NCBI GenBank assembly: GCA_029203105.1
Contig: CP119318.1
Span: forward strand, 3,238,501 to 3,302,500
Reading direction: 5' to 3'
DNA from: Candidatus Kaistia colombiensis
Lineage (GTDB): Bacteria; Pseudomonadota; Alphaproteobacteria; Rhizobiales; Kaistiaceae
Length of the DNA: 64,000 nt
In this document: positions 1-8,200 of the stretch, one piece after another
Numbering within the stretch: position 1 is the first letter of the stretch
Layout: every line of letters begins with the position of its first letter
Program-made: the position numbers and the translations under genes
The notes under the pieces: generated by a model
The model's database searches: none
Seen by the model: only the letters and a program-made list of their open reading frames with translations
Told to the model about the DNA's origin: nothing

Positions 1-2
1 CG

Positions 3-1124
3 ATCAAGACGGCGCTGAAGGATAGAGACGTCGCCGTCGAGAGCTTTCAGGCCAACCTGCTCTGCGAACCTTGGACCGTGCGTACTCAGGCGGGCGATCC
101 CTTTCGTGTCTACACGCCGTTCTGGAAGGCGTGCCGGCAGCATTTTCCGCCGCGCCCACCCCTGCCCGTCCCCGCAAGCATGCCTCCATCGGTCGATGGC
201 CTGCGCTCCGACGCGCTCGCCGATTGGAGGCTGCTGCCGGAGAAGCCGGACTGGGCCGGCGGGCTGCGGGCAAGCTGGACGCCCGGAGAGGCCGGCGCGG
301 CGGCGCGGCTCAGGACGTTCCTCACCGAACGCCTGCCGGACTATGCCGCGCATCGCGACGAACCGGCGGCGGACGTGTCGTCGCGACTGTCGCCGCACCT
401 TCGCTTCGGCGAAATCAGCCCGTTCCAGCTCTGGCATGGTGTTTCTCCCGAAGCCCTCGGCGAGACGGCGAAGATTGGCCAAGCCAATATCGACAAGTTC
501 CTGTCGGAGATCGGCTGGCGCGAGTTCTCATGGCATCTGTTGTTCCACCAGCCGGATCTTGCGACACGGAACTTCCAGCCCCGGTTCGACGCCTTTCCTT
601 GGCCCGCCGTGAACCAGCCGGCGCTCGTCGCCTGGCAACAGGGCCGGACCGGGATCCCGATCGTCGACGCCGGCATGCGCGAGCTCTGGCAGACCGGCTT
701 CATGCACAATCGGGTGCGGATGATCGTCGCCTCGTTCCTGGTCAAGAATCTGCTTGTCGACTGGCGCATCGGCGAGGCGTGGTTCTGGGATACGCTCGTC
801 GATGCGGACGCCGCCAACAATCCGGCCAGCTGGCAATGGGTAGCCGGCTCCGGCGCCGATGCCGCGCCCTATTTCCGCGTCTTCAATCCCGTCCTGCAGG
901 GCGAGAAATTCGACGCCGACGGCGCCTATGTGCGGACCCATGTTCCCGAACTCGCCGGCCTCCTGGCAAAGCAGTGGATCCACGCTCCCTGGAAGTCGGG
1001 CGGCGTCGCCGGATACCCGGACCCGATTGTGGATCTCGGTGCCACGCGCGAAAGGGCTTTGCGCGCCTTTGCGCAGATGCGCGAGGATGGGGCGGATTTT
1101 TCTTCCGGATTTTCGGAAGATTGA
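3..1124 (+). CDS. phr: Deoxyribodipyrimidine photolyase, 5'-truncated by window edge
   Basis: Cytosolic FAD-dependent repair of cyclobutane pyrimidine dimers using light. The frame is open from the first bases, so the N-terminal antenna-binding part lies mainly outside the window; 373 residues are visible. The C-terminal FAD-binding half is complete: WREFSWHLL, then GRTGIPIVDAGMREL, MHNRVRMI, the DWR and WQW tryptophans of the electron-transfer chain, and the DAAPYFRVFNP segment. These are class I CPD-photolyase/cryptochrome hallmarks. A cryptochrome role cannot be excluded without the N terminus, but the close match of the FAD pocket to bacterial CPD photolyases makes repair the best call. 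cysK follows in the same direction after 112 bp. Confidence 0.95.
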   Translation: MKTALKDRDVAVESFQANLLCEPWTVRTQAGDPFRVYTPFWKACRQHFPPRPPLPVPASMPPSVDGLRSDALADWRLLPEKPDWAGGLRASWTPGEAGAAARLRTFLTERLPDYAAHRDEPAADVSSRLSPHLRFGEISPFQLWHGVSPEALGETAKIGQANIDKFLSEIGWREFSWHLLFHQPDLATRNFQPRFDAFPWPAVNQPALVAWQQGRTGIPIVDAGMRELWQTGFMHNRVRMIVASFLVKNLLVDWRIGEAWFWDTLVDADAANNPASWQWVAGSGADAAPYFRVFNPVLQGEKFDADGAYVRTHVPELAGLLAKQWIHAPWKSGGVAGYPDPIVDLGATRERALRAFAQMREDGADFSSGFSED

Positions 1125-1150
1125 AGCATGATATTTCGTCCGGGCATGCG

Positions 1151-1179
1151 CTGCCGGGGAATGGTGCTTTGCCCGGCAG
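1151..1179 (+). terminator. Weak hairpin between phr and cysK
   Basis: CTGCCGGG (1151-1158) pairs with CCCGGCAG (1172-1179) across a 13-nt loop, 26 bp after the phr stop. There is no T-run behind it, so it is at best a weak terminator or an mRNA-stabilising hairpin. Confidence 0.3.
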
Positions 1180-1236
1180 GCCCGCTTGAAGCCAGTCTGT
1201 GGGCCCGCTAGCCTCCCCTGCAACAAGAAAGCGATC

Positions 1237-2277
1237 ATGGCCGTTCTCCCTTCCGTCATCGAAGCCATCGGCAATACGCCCCTGATCCGCCTGCGCCGGG
1301 CGTCCGAGGAGACGGGCTGCGAGATCCTGGGCAAGGCCGAGTTCATGAACCCCGGCCAGTCGGTCAAGGACCGTGCCGCGTTGTTCATCATCCGCGATGC
1401 ACTGGCGAAGGGGCAGCTCCGGCCTGGCGGCACCATCGTCGAGGGCACCGCCGGCAATACGGGAATCGGCCTTGCGCTGGTCGCCAGCGCGCTTGGCTTC
1501 AAGACGGTCATTGTCATCCCCGAGACGCAGTCGCAGGAAAAGAAAGATGCGCTGCGCCTCGCCGGCGCCGAACTGATCGAAGTGCCAGCCGTCCCCTACA
1601 AGGACCCGAACAACTACGTGAAGCTCTCCGGCCGCCTCGCCGAGCAACTGGCCCAGACGGAACCGAACGGCGCGATCTGGGCCAACCAGTTCGACAACGT
1701 CGCCAACCGCCAGGCGCACATCGAGACGACGGGGCCGGAGATCTGGGCGCAGACCGACGGCAAGGTCGATGGCTTCGTGTCGGCGGTCGGCTCGGGCGGC
1801 ACGCTGGCCGGCACCGGAATCGCGCTGAAGGCATACAATCCCAGCATCCAGATCGCCCTCGCCGATCCGCTAGGCGCCTCCTTGTTCAGCTATTACACTA
1901 CCGGCGTGCTGAAGGCGGACGGCTCCTCGATCACCGAGGGCATCGGCCAGGGCCGCATCACGGCCAATCTCGAAGGAGCGCCGATCGACGCCGCCTTCCA
2001 GATCACCGATGCCGAGGCGCTGGAGGTGATTTTCGACCTCACGGAGCATGAAGGGCTTTGCCTCGGCGGCTCGACGGGCATCAACATCGCCGGCGCGATC
2101 CGTCTCGCCAAGACGCTCGGCCCGGGCCACACGATCGTGACGATTCTCTGCGATTACGGCACGCGCTATCAATCGAAGCTGTTCAATCCGGCCTTCCTGC
2201 GCGAAAAGGGGTTGCCGGTCCCCGGCTGGCTCGAACGCCACACCGACATATCCGTCCCTTACGAAAAGGCGCTGTAA
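1237..2277 (+). CDS. cysK: Cysteine synthase A (O-acetylserine sulfhydrylase)
   Basis: PLP enzyme forming L-cysteine from O-acetylserine and sulfide. The ATG at 1237 (MAVLPSVIEAIGNTPLIRL) gives 346 residues; an in-frame extension back to 1186 has no family similarity. Visible motifs are the PLP lysine in NPGQSVKDRA (K44), the substrate loop TAGNTG (71-76) and the phosphate loop GSGGT (185-189). It is somewhat longer than the ~320-residue enterobacterial enzyme, as is common in alphaproteobacteria. A possible sigma70 promoter, TTGAAG (1186-1191) and TAGCCT (1209-1214) with a 17-bp spacer, lies just upstream. The stop overlaps the start of alaX (TAATG), implying co-translation with the tRNA-editing gene. 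Confidence 0.95.
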   Translation: MAVLPSVIEAIGNTPLIRLRRASEETGCEILGKAEFMNPGQSVKDRAALFIIRDALAKGQLRPGGTIVEGTAGNTGIGLALVASALGFKTVIVIPETQSQEKKDALRLAGAELIEVPAVPYKDPNNYVKLSGRLAEQLAQTEPNGAIWANQFDNVANRQAHIETTGPEIWAQTDGKVDGFVSAVGSGGTLAGTGIALKAYNPSIQIALADPLGASLFSYYTTGVLKADGSSITEGIGQGRITANLEGAPIDAAFQITDAEALEVIFDLTEHEGLCLGGSTGINIAGAIRLAKTLGPGHTIVTILCDYGTRYQSKLFNPAFLREKGLPVPGWLERHTDISVPYEKAL

Positions 2278-2993
2278 TGGCTGAGACGACCCTGCTCTTC
2301 CGCGACGATGCGTATCTTTCGACCGCTGAGGCCAAGGTCGTCGGCATAAACGAGCGGGGCGGCATCCTGCTCGACCGCTCGATTTTCTACGCCACAGGCG
2401 GTGGCCAGCCCGGCGATACCGGCACGTTGGAGCGCGCGGACGGGTCGATGATCACAATCGCGACCACGGTCTATGGCGACAGCAAGAGCGAGATCGTGCA
2501 TGTACCGGCGGAGGGCTCCTCCCTTCCCTCGCCCGGCGAGACGGTGGTCCAGCATCTCGACTGGGCGACGCGGCATCGCCACATGCGCATCCACACCGGC
2601 CTGCATCTCTTGACGGTCGCGCTGCCGTTTCCGGTGTCGGGCGGACGGATCGGCGCCGATGAAGGGCATCTCGATTTCGATATCGATGGCACCGTGCCGG
2701 CGAAGGAGGCGATCGAGGAAAAGCTCAACGCCCTCGTCGCCGCCGACCACGCCGTCTCGACCGAATGGATCACCGACGAAGAGCTTCTCGCCAATCCCGG
2801 CCTGGTCAAGACGATGAGCGTGATGCCGCCGATGGGCAGCGGCCGCGTCCGCCTCGTCCGGATCGGCGATATCGATCTGCAGCCCTGCGGCGGGACCCAT
2901 GTGCAGACGACGCGCGAAATCGGAGCACTTGTCGTCGCCAAGATCGAGAACAAGGGCAAGCAGAACCGGCGCGTCCGCATTCGCTTCGCCTGA
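2277..2993 (+). CDS. alaX: Free-standing alanyl-tRNA editing protein AlaX
   Basis: Trans-editing hydrolase that removes wrongly attached serine or glycine from tRNA-Ala. The 238-residue protein has the AlaRS editing-domain fold: GGGQPGD (41-47), zinc motif HTGLH (106-110) and the second zinc motif CGGTH (204-208). It lacks the AlaRS catalytic and C-terminal oligomerisation domains. The ATG overlaps the cysK stop by one base. Placement between two cysteine and sulfur genes is noteworthy, since serine is the precursor of O-acetylserine and the usual mischarging culprit; that link is inference. Short-form and long-form AlaX cannot be told apart by function here. Confidence 0.9.
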   Translation: MAETTLLFRDDAYLSTAEAKVVGINERGGILLDRSIFYATGGGQPGDTGTLERADGSMITIATTVYGDSKSEIVHVPAEGSSLPSPGETVVQHLDWATRHRHMRIHTGLHLLTVALPFPVSGGRIGADEGHLDFDIDGTVPAKEAIEEKLNALVAADHAVSTEWITDEELLANPGLVKTMSVMPPMGSGRVRLVRIGDIDLQPCGGTHVQTTREIGALVVAKIENKGKQNRRVRIRFA

Positions 2994-3028
2994 TCGGCTG
3001 CCAAGGCCTCCAGAGTCCGGAGACGGAA

Positions 3029-3886
3029 ATGATCGACCGCGCCACTACCTTCGTTTCGACCGAATGGCTTGCCGCACGGCTGGGCGATCCCGCCATCGCC
3101 ATCGTTGACGCATCCTGGTATCTGCCGAACGCGAACCGCGATGCCGCGGCCGAGTTCCGCAACTCGCATATTCCCGGCGCGGTCTATTTCGACCTCGACA
3201 AGGTCGCAGACATTCGTTCCGGCCTGCCGCACATGCTGCCCTCCGCCGATCAGTTCGCGGTGACAGTCGGTCAGCTCGGCATCTCCGAAACGCAGACGAT
3301 CGTCGTCTATGACGGTGCGGGCCTGTTCTCGGCTCCCCGAGTGTGGTGGACGTTCCGCGTCATGGGGGCGAAGGATGTCCGGATCCTCGAAGGCGGATTC
3401 CCGGAATGGGTCGCCGAAGGTCGGCCTGTCGAAGCGGGCGAAGTCGCTCCGGCGCCGAAGGCCTTCAACGCCAAACTCGACGCGGCACAGGTGCGCTCGA
3501 TCGTCGACATGCGTGGCTTGGTTGCGGACCGAAGCGTCACCATTGTCGACGCCCGACCGGGCGAGCGCTTCCGCGGCGAACAGCCGGAGCCACGCGCCGG
3601 TCTTCGCGCCGGCCACATGCCGGGTAGTCGCAACGTGCCGGCGAGCTCGCTCGTCGCGGATGGCAAGCTGAAGAGCGCTTCTGATATCGAGGCCGCATTC
3701 GCCGCGGCTGGAGTCGATCCTTCGCAGCCGATCGTCACCAGTTGCGGCTCCGGCGTCACCGCCGCGATCCTCGCGCTGGCGCTCGGCACGATCGGCGCCA
3801 GGAACGTGGCGCTCTACGACGGCTCCTGGGCCGAATGGGGCGGCGCCGAAGACGCGCCCGTCATCACCGGCCCGGCCGAGCAGTAA
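3029..3886 (+). CDS. sseA: 3-mercaptopyruvate sulfurtransferase
   Basis: Transfers sulfur from 3-mercaptopyruvate to thiols or cyanide. The protein has 285 residues with two rhodanese domains (about 8-130 and 155-275). The active-site loop CGSGVTA (C239-A245) in the second domain is the MST-type sequence rather than the CRKGVT type of thiosulfate sulfurtransferase. The domain boundary signature DASWYLP and the HIPGA and HMPGS motifs are intact. The start at 3029 is the first ATG matching the family N terminus; the longer in-frame reading overlaps alaX. It sits 35 bp after alaX in an apparent cysK-alaX-sseA-MOSC unit. Confidence 0.92.
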   Translation: MIDRATTFVSTEWLAARLGDPAIAIVDASWYLPNANRDAAAEFRNSHIPGAVYFDLDKVADIRSGLPHMLPSADQFAVTVGQLGISETQTIVVYDGAGLFSAPRVWWTFRVMGAKDVRILEGGFPEWVAEGRPVEAGEVAPAPKAFNAKLDAAQVRSIVDMRGLVADRSVTIVDARPGERFRGEQPEPRAGLRAGHMPGSRNVPASSLVADGKLKSASDIEAAFAAAGVDPSQPIVTSCGSGVTAAILALALGTIGARNVALYDGSWAEWGGAEDAPVITGPAEQ

Positions 3887-3901
3887 CGAAGGAGCCGAGC
3901 G

Positions 3902-4444
3902 ATGGAGCCTCGCGTCCTTTCCGTCGCGCTCAGCCCCACGCACCGCTTCAGCAAGGAGCTCCAGGCGGAGATCCGACTGATCGCCGGGCTGGGCGTCGAG
4001 GGCGATGCGCATATGGGCGAAACGGTGAAGCATCGCTCGCGCGTCGCGCAAGATCCGACGCAGCCCAATCTGCGACAGGTCCATCTCGTCCATGCCGAAC
4101 TGCTCGACGACTTGCAGGCCGACGGCTTCGCGGTCGGGCCCGGCACGATCGGCGAGAACATCACCACGCGCGACATCGACCTGCTTGGCCTGCCACGTGG
4201 CGCACTGCTGCATCTTGGCCCGGACGCGGTTGTCGAGGTGACGGGATTGCGCAATCCCTGCATCCAGCTCGACCACTACCAGAAGGGCCTGACGGCGGCG
4301 ACGCTCGGTCGCGACGACGAGGGTAATCTCGTCCGCAAGGCCGGTATCATGAGCATCGTCAGGACCGGCGGCGTGGTGCGGCCGGCGGACCGCATCCGGG
4401 TCGTTTTTCCCACCGGAAGGCACCGGGTGCTCGAGCGCGTCTGA
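3902..4444 (+). CDS. MOSC domain-containing protein
   Basis: A 180-residue stand-alone MOSC domain, the module found at the C terminus of molybdenum-cofactor sulfurases. The conserved cysteine lies in RNPCIQLD (C120), preceded by the GENITTRDIDL segment typical of YiiM/YuaD-like proteins. Known relatives use Mo-cofactor to reduce N-hydroxylated compounds or act in sulfur carrier chemistry; which applies here is not visible. It starts 15 bp after sseA behind AAGGAG, so it is probably translated from the same mRNA as that sulfurtransferase, suggesting sulfur transfer to or from the MOSC protein (inference). Confidence 0.85.
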   Translation: MEPRVLSVALSPTHRFSKELQAEIRLIAGLGVEGDAHMGETVKHRSRVAQDPTQPNLRQVHLVHAELLDDLQADGFAVGPGTIGENITTRDIDLLGLPRGALLHLGPDAVVEVTGLRNPCIQLDHYQKGLTAATLGRDDEGNLVRKAGIMSIVRTGGVVRPADRIRVVFPTGRHRVLERV

Positions 4445-4611
4445 TCCGCTCCCGCGCAACCTGAACGAGGCATTCAGCCACCGTTCAGCGGCGCTCTGCG
4501 CATATGTCCCTCACGGTTGCCGCATTTGATCGGCATGCAACAGACGCATTCGGACGTATCGCCGGATCTGTCACGGACAACGGCCGGCCGAGGCCAAGCT
4601 GTAGGAAGCCC

Positions 4612-5943
4612 ATGAGACCCTCCCAGTTTCTCCTGTTTTCGTCGGTTGCGCTCCCGGTTCTGCTGGGCGGCACATCGCTGGCCTTCGGCGAGGATGCTCG
4701 CCTCGACGGCCGACCGATCGTGATCGCCCAGGCAGAGGATCGGGTTTCCCGGGCCAAGGAGCTTCTCGAACAAGCACAGGAATCGCTCAAACAGGCCGAA
4801 GAGACCGGCGGCGACGTTCGCGCCGCGCGCCGCGGCGTCTCCGACGCGATGAAGGACCTCCGTTCGGCCGAGACAGTCGGCGGCGGCGCGCCGGCGCCGA
4901 AAGCCAGCGGACCGGCGGAATCCGAACAGTCCCGGCCCACGCCGCGACAGGCGCAACCCAACCCGCCGGCCGAGAACGGCAGCCAGCCCAAGCCCTATCA
5001 GCCGCCGGCCGGCGCGAAGAAGCCCGACGCTCCGGCGGCGAAGCCGGCTCCGACATCGAAGCCGGACAGCAAGCCCGCGCCGGACAGCCGGCCCGCTCCC
5101 GATCGCAAGCCCACGCCGCCGGCGCAGGGCGAGGCAAGGCCCAGGCCGCTGCCCGAGCCGGATTCCGCCCGGCCGGCGCCGAGCCGCCGTCCAGACGACG
5201 CAGCGGGACGATTGCCGCGCGGCGAGCAGGCGCGTCCCGACGCTTCGCGGCCCGGCAATGACCGGGCTCGTCCCGATGCCCGTCCGCCGCGTCCCGGCGA
5301 TGGCGATGCTCCGTATCGCGACAACTACCGCGATGGCCCGCCGTCGCGCGACATCTACCTGGACGGTCACCGCCCCGGCGATCGGGAGGTTCCCCCGCCT
5401 CCGGGCGCCTATCGCGACGATCCGCGCCCCTATCGCCCCAACGGTCGCTTCATCGATGGCGGCCGCGCCACCGAGCGGCAGATCGAGGACACGTTCCGGG
5501 CCGCCCCGGTCCAGAGAATCGATCGCGGCTACTCGATGAACGAAATCCGTCGCGATCCGCGCGTTCGCGACATGGTACGCCGCGTGGACCTCGATTCGAT
5601 TACCTTCGAATTCGGCTCGGCCCGCGTGCCGGACGATCAGGTGCGCAAGCTGCAGTCGATCGGCCGCGCGATCAGCCGCATGGTCGATCGCAACCCCGGT
5701 GCCGTCTTCCTGATCGAAGGTCACACCGACGCGGTCGGCACCGACCTCGCCAATCTCGAGCTGTCGGATCGGCGCGCCGCCTCGGTGGCGGGGATTCTGT
5801 CGGACTATTTCGACATTCCGCGCGATGCGCTCGTAAGCCAGGGCTACGGCAAACGCTATCTGAAGATCCCGACGGATGGCCCGGAGCGGCAGAACCGCCG
5901 CGTGACCATCCGCAACATCACCCCGCTGTTGCAGGGGCGGTAG
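4612..5943 (+). CDS. Proline-rich OmpA-family outer-membrane or periplasmic protein
   Basis: 443 residues. The ATG at 4612 opens a signal peptide (basic MRPS, then a hydrophobic run ending near SLAFGEDA); an earlier in-frame ATG at 4504 would bury this signal and is not preferred. Residues ~40-75 look helical. Residues ~90-290 are a low-complexity Pro/Ala/Lys/Arg/Asp spacer. The last ~115 residues are an OmpA C-terminal domain: FEFGSA, GHTDAVGT (~370-377) and NLELSDRRA contain the Asp and Arg that bind diaminopimelate of peptidoglycan. The likely role is anchoring the envelope to the wall through a long flexible linker. It has no beta-barrel domain of the classical OmpA N-terminal type. A strong terminator follows. 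Confidence 0.85.
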   Translation: MRPSQFLLFSSVALPVLLGGTSLAFGEDARLDGRPIVIAQAEDRVSRAKELLEQAQESLKQAEETGGDVRAARRGVSDAMKDLRSAETVGGGAPAPKASGPAESEQSRPTPRQAQPNPPAENGSQPKPYQPPAGAKKPDAPAAKPAPTSKPDSKPAPDSRPAPDRKPTPPAQGEARPRPLPEPDSARPAPSRRPDDAAGRLPRGEQARPDASRPGNDRARPDARPPRPGDGDAPYRDNYRDGPPSRDIYLDGHRPGDREVPPPPGAYRDDPRPYRPNGRFIDGGRATERQIEDTFRAAPVQRIDRGYSMNEIRRDPRVRDMVRRVDLDSITFEFGSARVPDDQVRKLQSIGRAISRMVDRNPGAVFLIEGHTDAVGTDLANLELSDRRAASVAGILSDYFDIPRDALVSQGYGKRYLKIPTDGPERQNRRVTIRNITPLLQGR

Positions 5944-5952
5944 CAGGTACCC

Positions 5953-5993
5953 AAGCAAAAAGCCCGGCAGTCCAACTGCCGGGCTTTTTGCTT
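5953..5993. terminator. Bidirectional rho-independent terminator
   Basis: A perfect 18-bp inverted repeat (5953-5970 with 5976-5993) extends by one T-A pair to leave a 3-nt loop. It has a GC-rich core GCCCGGCAG and A5/T5 tracts on the two sides. It lies between the convergent OmpA-family gene and aapP and fits termination in both directions. Confidence 0.9.
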
Positions 5994-6035
5994 CAAGAGA
6001 CCAGAGCCTTGATTCAAGGGCCGAAGCGAACCTGA

Positions 6036-6839
6036 TCAGTGCAGGATCTGGCTCAGGAACAGCTTCGTCCGTTCATGCTGCGGGTTGGTGAAGAAGCTGA
6101 CCGGGTCGTTCTGCTCGATGATCTGGCCGCCATCCATGAAGATAACCCGGTTCGCGACCTGGCGGGCAAAGCCCATCTCATGGGTGACGCAGATCATGGT
6201 CATGCCTTCCAGCGCTAGCCCGACCATGACATCCAGCACTTCCTTGATCATCTCCGGATCGAGCGCCGAAGTCGGCTCGTCGAACAGCATCACGCGCGGG
6301 TTCATGCACAGCGAGCGGGCAATGGCGACGCGCTGCTGCTGGCCGCCGGAAAGCTGGCCCGGGTACTTGTTGGCCTGCTCCGGGATCTTTACCCGGTTCA
6401 GGTAGTGCATCGCGATGTCCTCGGCCTCGCGCTTCGGCATCTTCCGCACGTTGATCGGCGCGAGCGTGCAGTTCTCGAGGATCGTCAGATGCGGGAACAG
6501 GTTGAAGTGCTGGAACACCATGCCGACCTCGCGGCGCACCTCGTCGATCTTGCGCAGATCGTTGGTCAGTTCCTTGCCGTCGACGACGATCTTGCCCTTC
6601 TGGTGCTCCTCCAGCCGATTGACGCAGCGGATCAGCGTCGACTTGCCCGAACCGGACGGCCCGCAGATCACGATCCTCTCGCCGCGCATCACCTTGAGAT
6701 TGATGTCGCGCAGTACGTGGAACTCGCCGTACCACTTGTTGACGCCAACCATCTCGACGGCGACGTCGGTGGAGGAGACCTTCAGCCCAGGAGTGACCGG
6801 CGGCAGATCAGCGGTGGCGACGGATAGATCCGACATCAT
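6036..6839 (-). CDS. aapP: General L-amino acid ABC transporter, ATP-binding subunit
   Basis: ATPase of a polar amino-acid importer. 267 residues with Walker A GPSGSGKST (60-68), Q-loop VFQHFNLFPHL, signature LSGGQQQR (163-170) and Walker B VMLFDEPT (183-190). The start at 6839 is the first of two consecutive ATG codons behind AAGGGGA; longer in-frame extensions overlap the permease gene and carry no homology. It is the last gene of aapJQMP, 16 bp after aapM, and its 3' end faces the shared terminator. The HisP/GlnQ-type sequence, together with large AapQ/AapM permeases, marks it as AapP rather than a glutamine-specific system. Confidence 0.93.
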   Translation of the reverse strand: MMSDLSVATADLPPVTPGLKVSSTDVAVEMVGVNKWYGEFHVLRDINLKVMRGERIVICGPSGSGKSTLIRCVNRLEEHQKGKIVVDGKELTNDLRKIDEVRREVGMVFQHFNLFPHLTILENCTLAPINVRKMPKREAEDIAMHYLNRVKIPEQANKYPGQLSGGQQQRVAIARSLCMNPRVMLFDEPTSALDPEMIKEVLDVMVGLALEGMTMICVTHEMGFARQVANRVIFMDGGQIIEQNDPVSFFTNPQHERTKLFLSQILH

Positions 6840-6855
6840 GAATTCCCCTTGAATA

Positions 6856-8190
6856 TCATCTGCGGCCTCGGTCGAGCCGTCGTTCTGTGAAGGCAGCATA
6901 GCGCGACATCGAGAAACAAAATGCCCAAAACACCATAGCCGCGAAAATATAGCCGGTGAGGCCGGTGACGGGAGACGCCCATTTGGCATCGTTGGCAGAG
7001 GCCTGGATTTGGCCCAGGAAGTCATAGAGCCCGATGATGATGACCAGCGTCGTATCCTTGAACAGGGATATGAAGGAGCCGACAATGCCGGGAATGACGA
7101 TGCGCAGCGACTGCGGCAGCACAATCATCCGCATCATCTGCCAATAGCTGAGCCCGAGCGCCTTCGCACCCTCGTACTGCCCACGCGGAATGGCCTGCAA
7201 ACCGCCGCGGATCGTCTCGGCCATATAGGCGGCCTCGAACAAGGCAACGCCGATGAGCGCGCGCAGCAATTTGTCGAAAGTGACGCCTTCAGGAAGGAAG
7301 AGCGGCAGCATCACCGAGGCCATGAACAGCACGGTGATCAGCGGCACGCCGCGCCAGACCTCGATGAAGAGGGTCGAGGCCAGCTTCACCACCGGCATCT
7401 CGGAGCGCCTTCCAAGCGCCAGCAGGATGCCGAGCGGCAGGGAAGCAACCATCCCGGTGATGGCGACGACAAGCGTGACCAGAAGCCCGCCCCAATTGGC
7501 GGTTTCGACGGGCACCAGGCCAAAATCAACGCCGAAGAGCACCAGCACAATGGCGATGCAGCCAAGCACGACGCCGAGCGTCCTGCCCGAGCCCCTCACC
7601 GGCTTGCCCGACAGCCGGGCAAACAGGCCGGCGGCGAACAACAGCAGCGCGGATACGATGGCATATTCCAGCGCAAACCGGAGAGGCGAAGGCGGCATCA
7701 CACCGCCGAGAAACAGGCCGCCCGTATAGCGGTGGTTGCCGCCCGTCAGCAGGATGAAGGCGACCACTGGAAAGCAGGCGAGCAGATAGAGCACGTTCAG
7801 CTGCTTGTAGGGCACCCGCGGAATCAGCATCGGGATCATGCCGATGACCAGCATCACGAAGACGGTGTCGACCCGCCAACGCTGATCGATCGGATAACGG
7901 CCATAGATGAACTGGGGCAGATAGGCCTTCACATACGCCCAGCAGGCGCCGGTCGACTGAAGGCATGCCTGACGATCCGATCCGCTCCAAGTTGCATTGA
8001 TCAGCGTGAAGCGGATGAATGGCGTCACGGCCCAGATGACGAAGACCAGGAGGACGATCGTCATGAGGCTGTTGAGGGGCGTGGAAAAGAGGTTTTGCCG
8101 CATCCACCCGACGACGCCGACGGAATTCCGTGGTGGTGGCTGGGCCGGCAGGATGGCGTCGCTGACGAAGGTTTGGCCTTGAGCATTCAT
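6856..8190 (-). CDS. aapM: General L-amino acid ABC transporter, permease AapM
   Basis: Inner-membrane permease of 444 residues, far longer than HisM-type permeases. An N-terminal hydrophobic half (several spans up to ~residue 215) precedes the conventional BPD_transp_1 domain. The coupling loop reads EGAKALGLSYWQMM then LPQSLRIVIPG, with FKDTTLV following, as in polar amino-acid transporters. It starts with an ATG at 8190, 10 bp after aapQ, and is followed closely by aapP. It pairs with AapQ to form the heterodimeric channel for a broad range of L-amino acids (family knowledge from Rhizobium leguminosarum). Confidence 0.92.
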   Translation of the reverse strand: MNAQGQTFVSDAILPAQPPPRNSVGVVGWMRQNLFSTPLNSLMTIVLLVFVIWAVTPFIRFTLINATWSGSDRQACLQSTGACWAYVKAYLPQFIYGRYPIDQRWRVDTVFVMLVIGMIPMLIPRVPYKQLNVLYLLACFPVVAFILLTGGNHRYTGGLFLGGVMPPSPLRFALEYAIVSALLLFAAGLFARLSGKPVRGSGRTLGVVLGCIAIVLVLFGVDFGLVPVETANWGGLLVTLVVAITGMVASLPLGILLALGRRSEMPVVKLASTLFIEVWRGVPLITVLFMASVMLPLFLPEGVTFDKLLRALIGVALFEAAYMAETIRGGLQAIPRGQYEGAKALGLSYWQMMRMIVLPQSLRIVIPGIVGSFISLFKDTTLVIIIGLYDFLGQIQASANDAKWASPVTGLTGYIFAAMVFWAFCFSMSRYAAFTERRLDRGRR

Positions 8191-8200
8191 GGCGCGTCCC

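Noticed and set aside
2471..4459. A 662-codon minus-strand frame opposite alaX, sseA and the MOSC gene.
   Set aside because: It crosses three recognised plus-strand genes and has no family resemblance.
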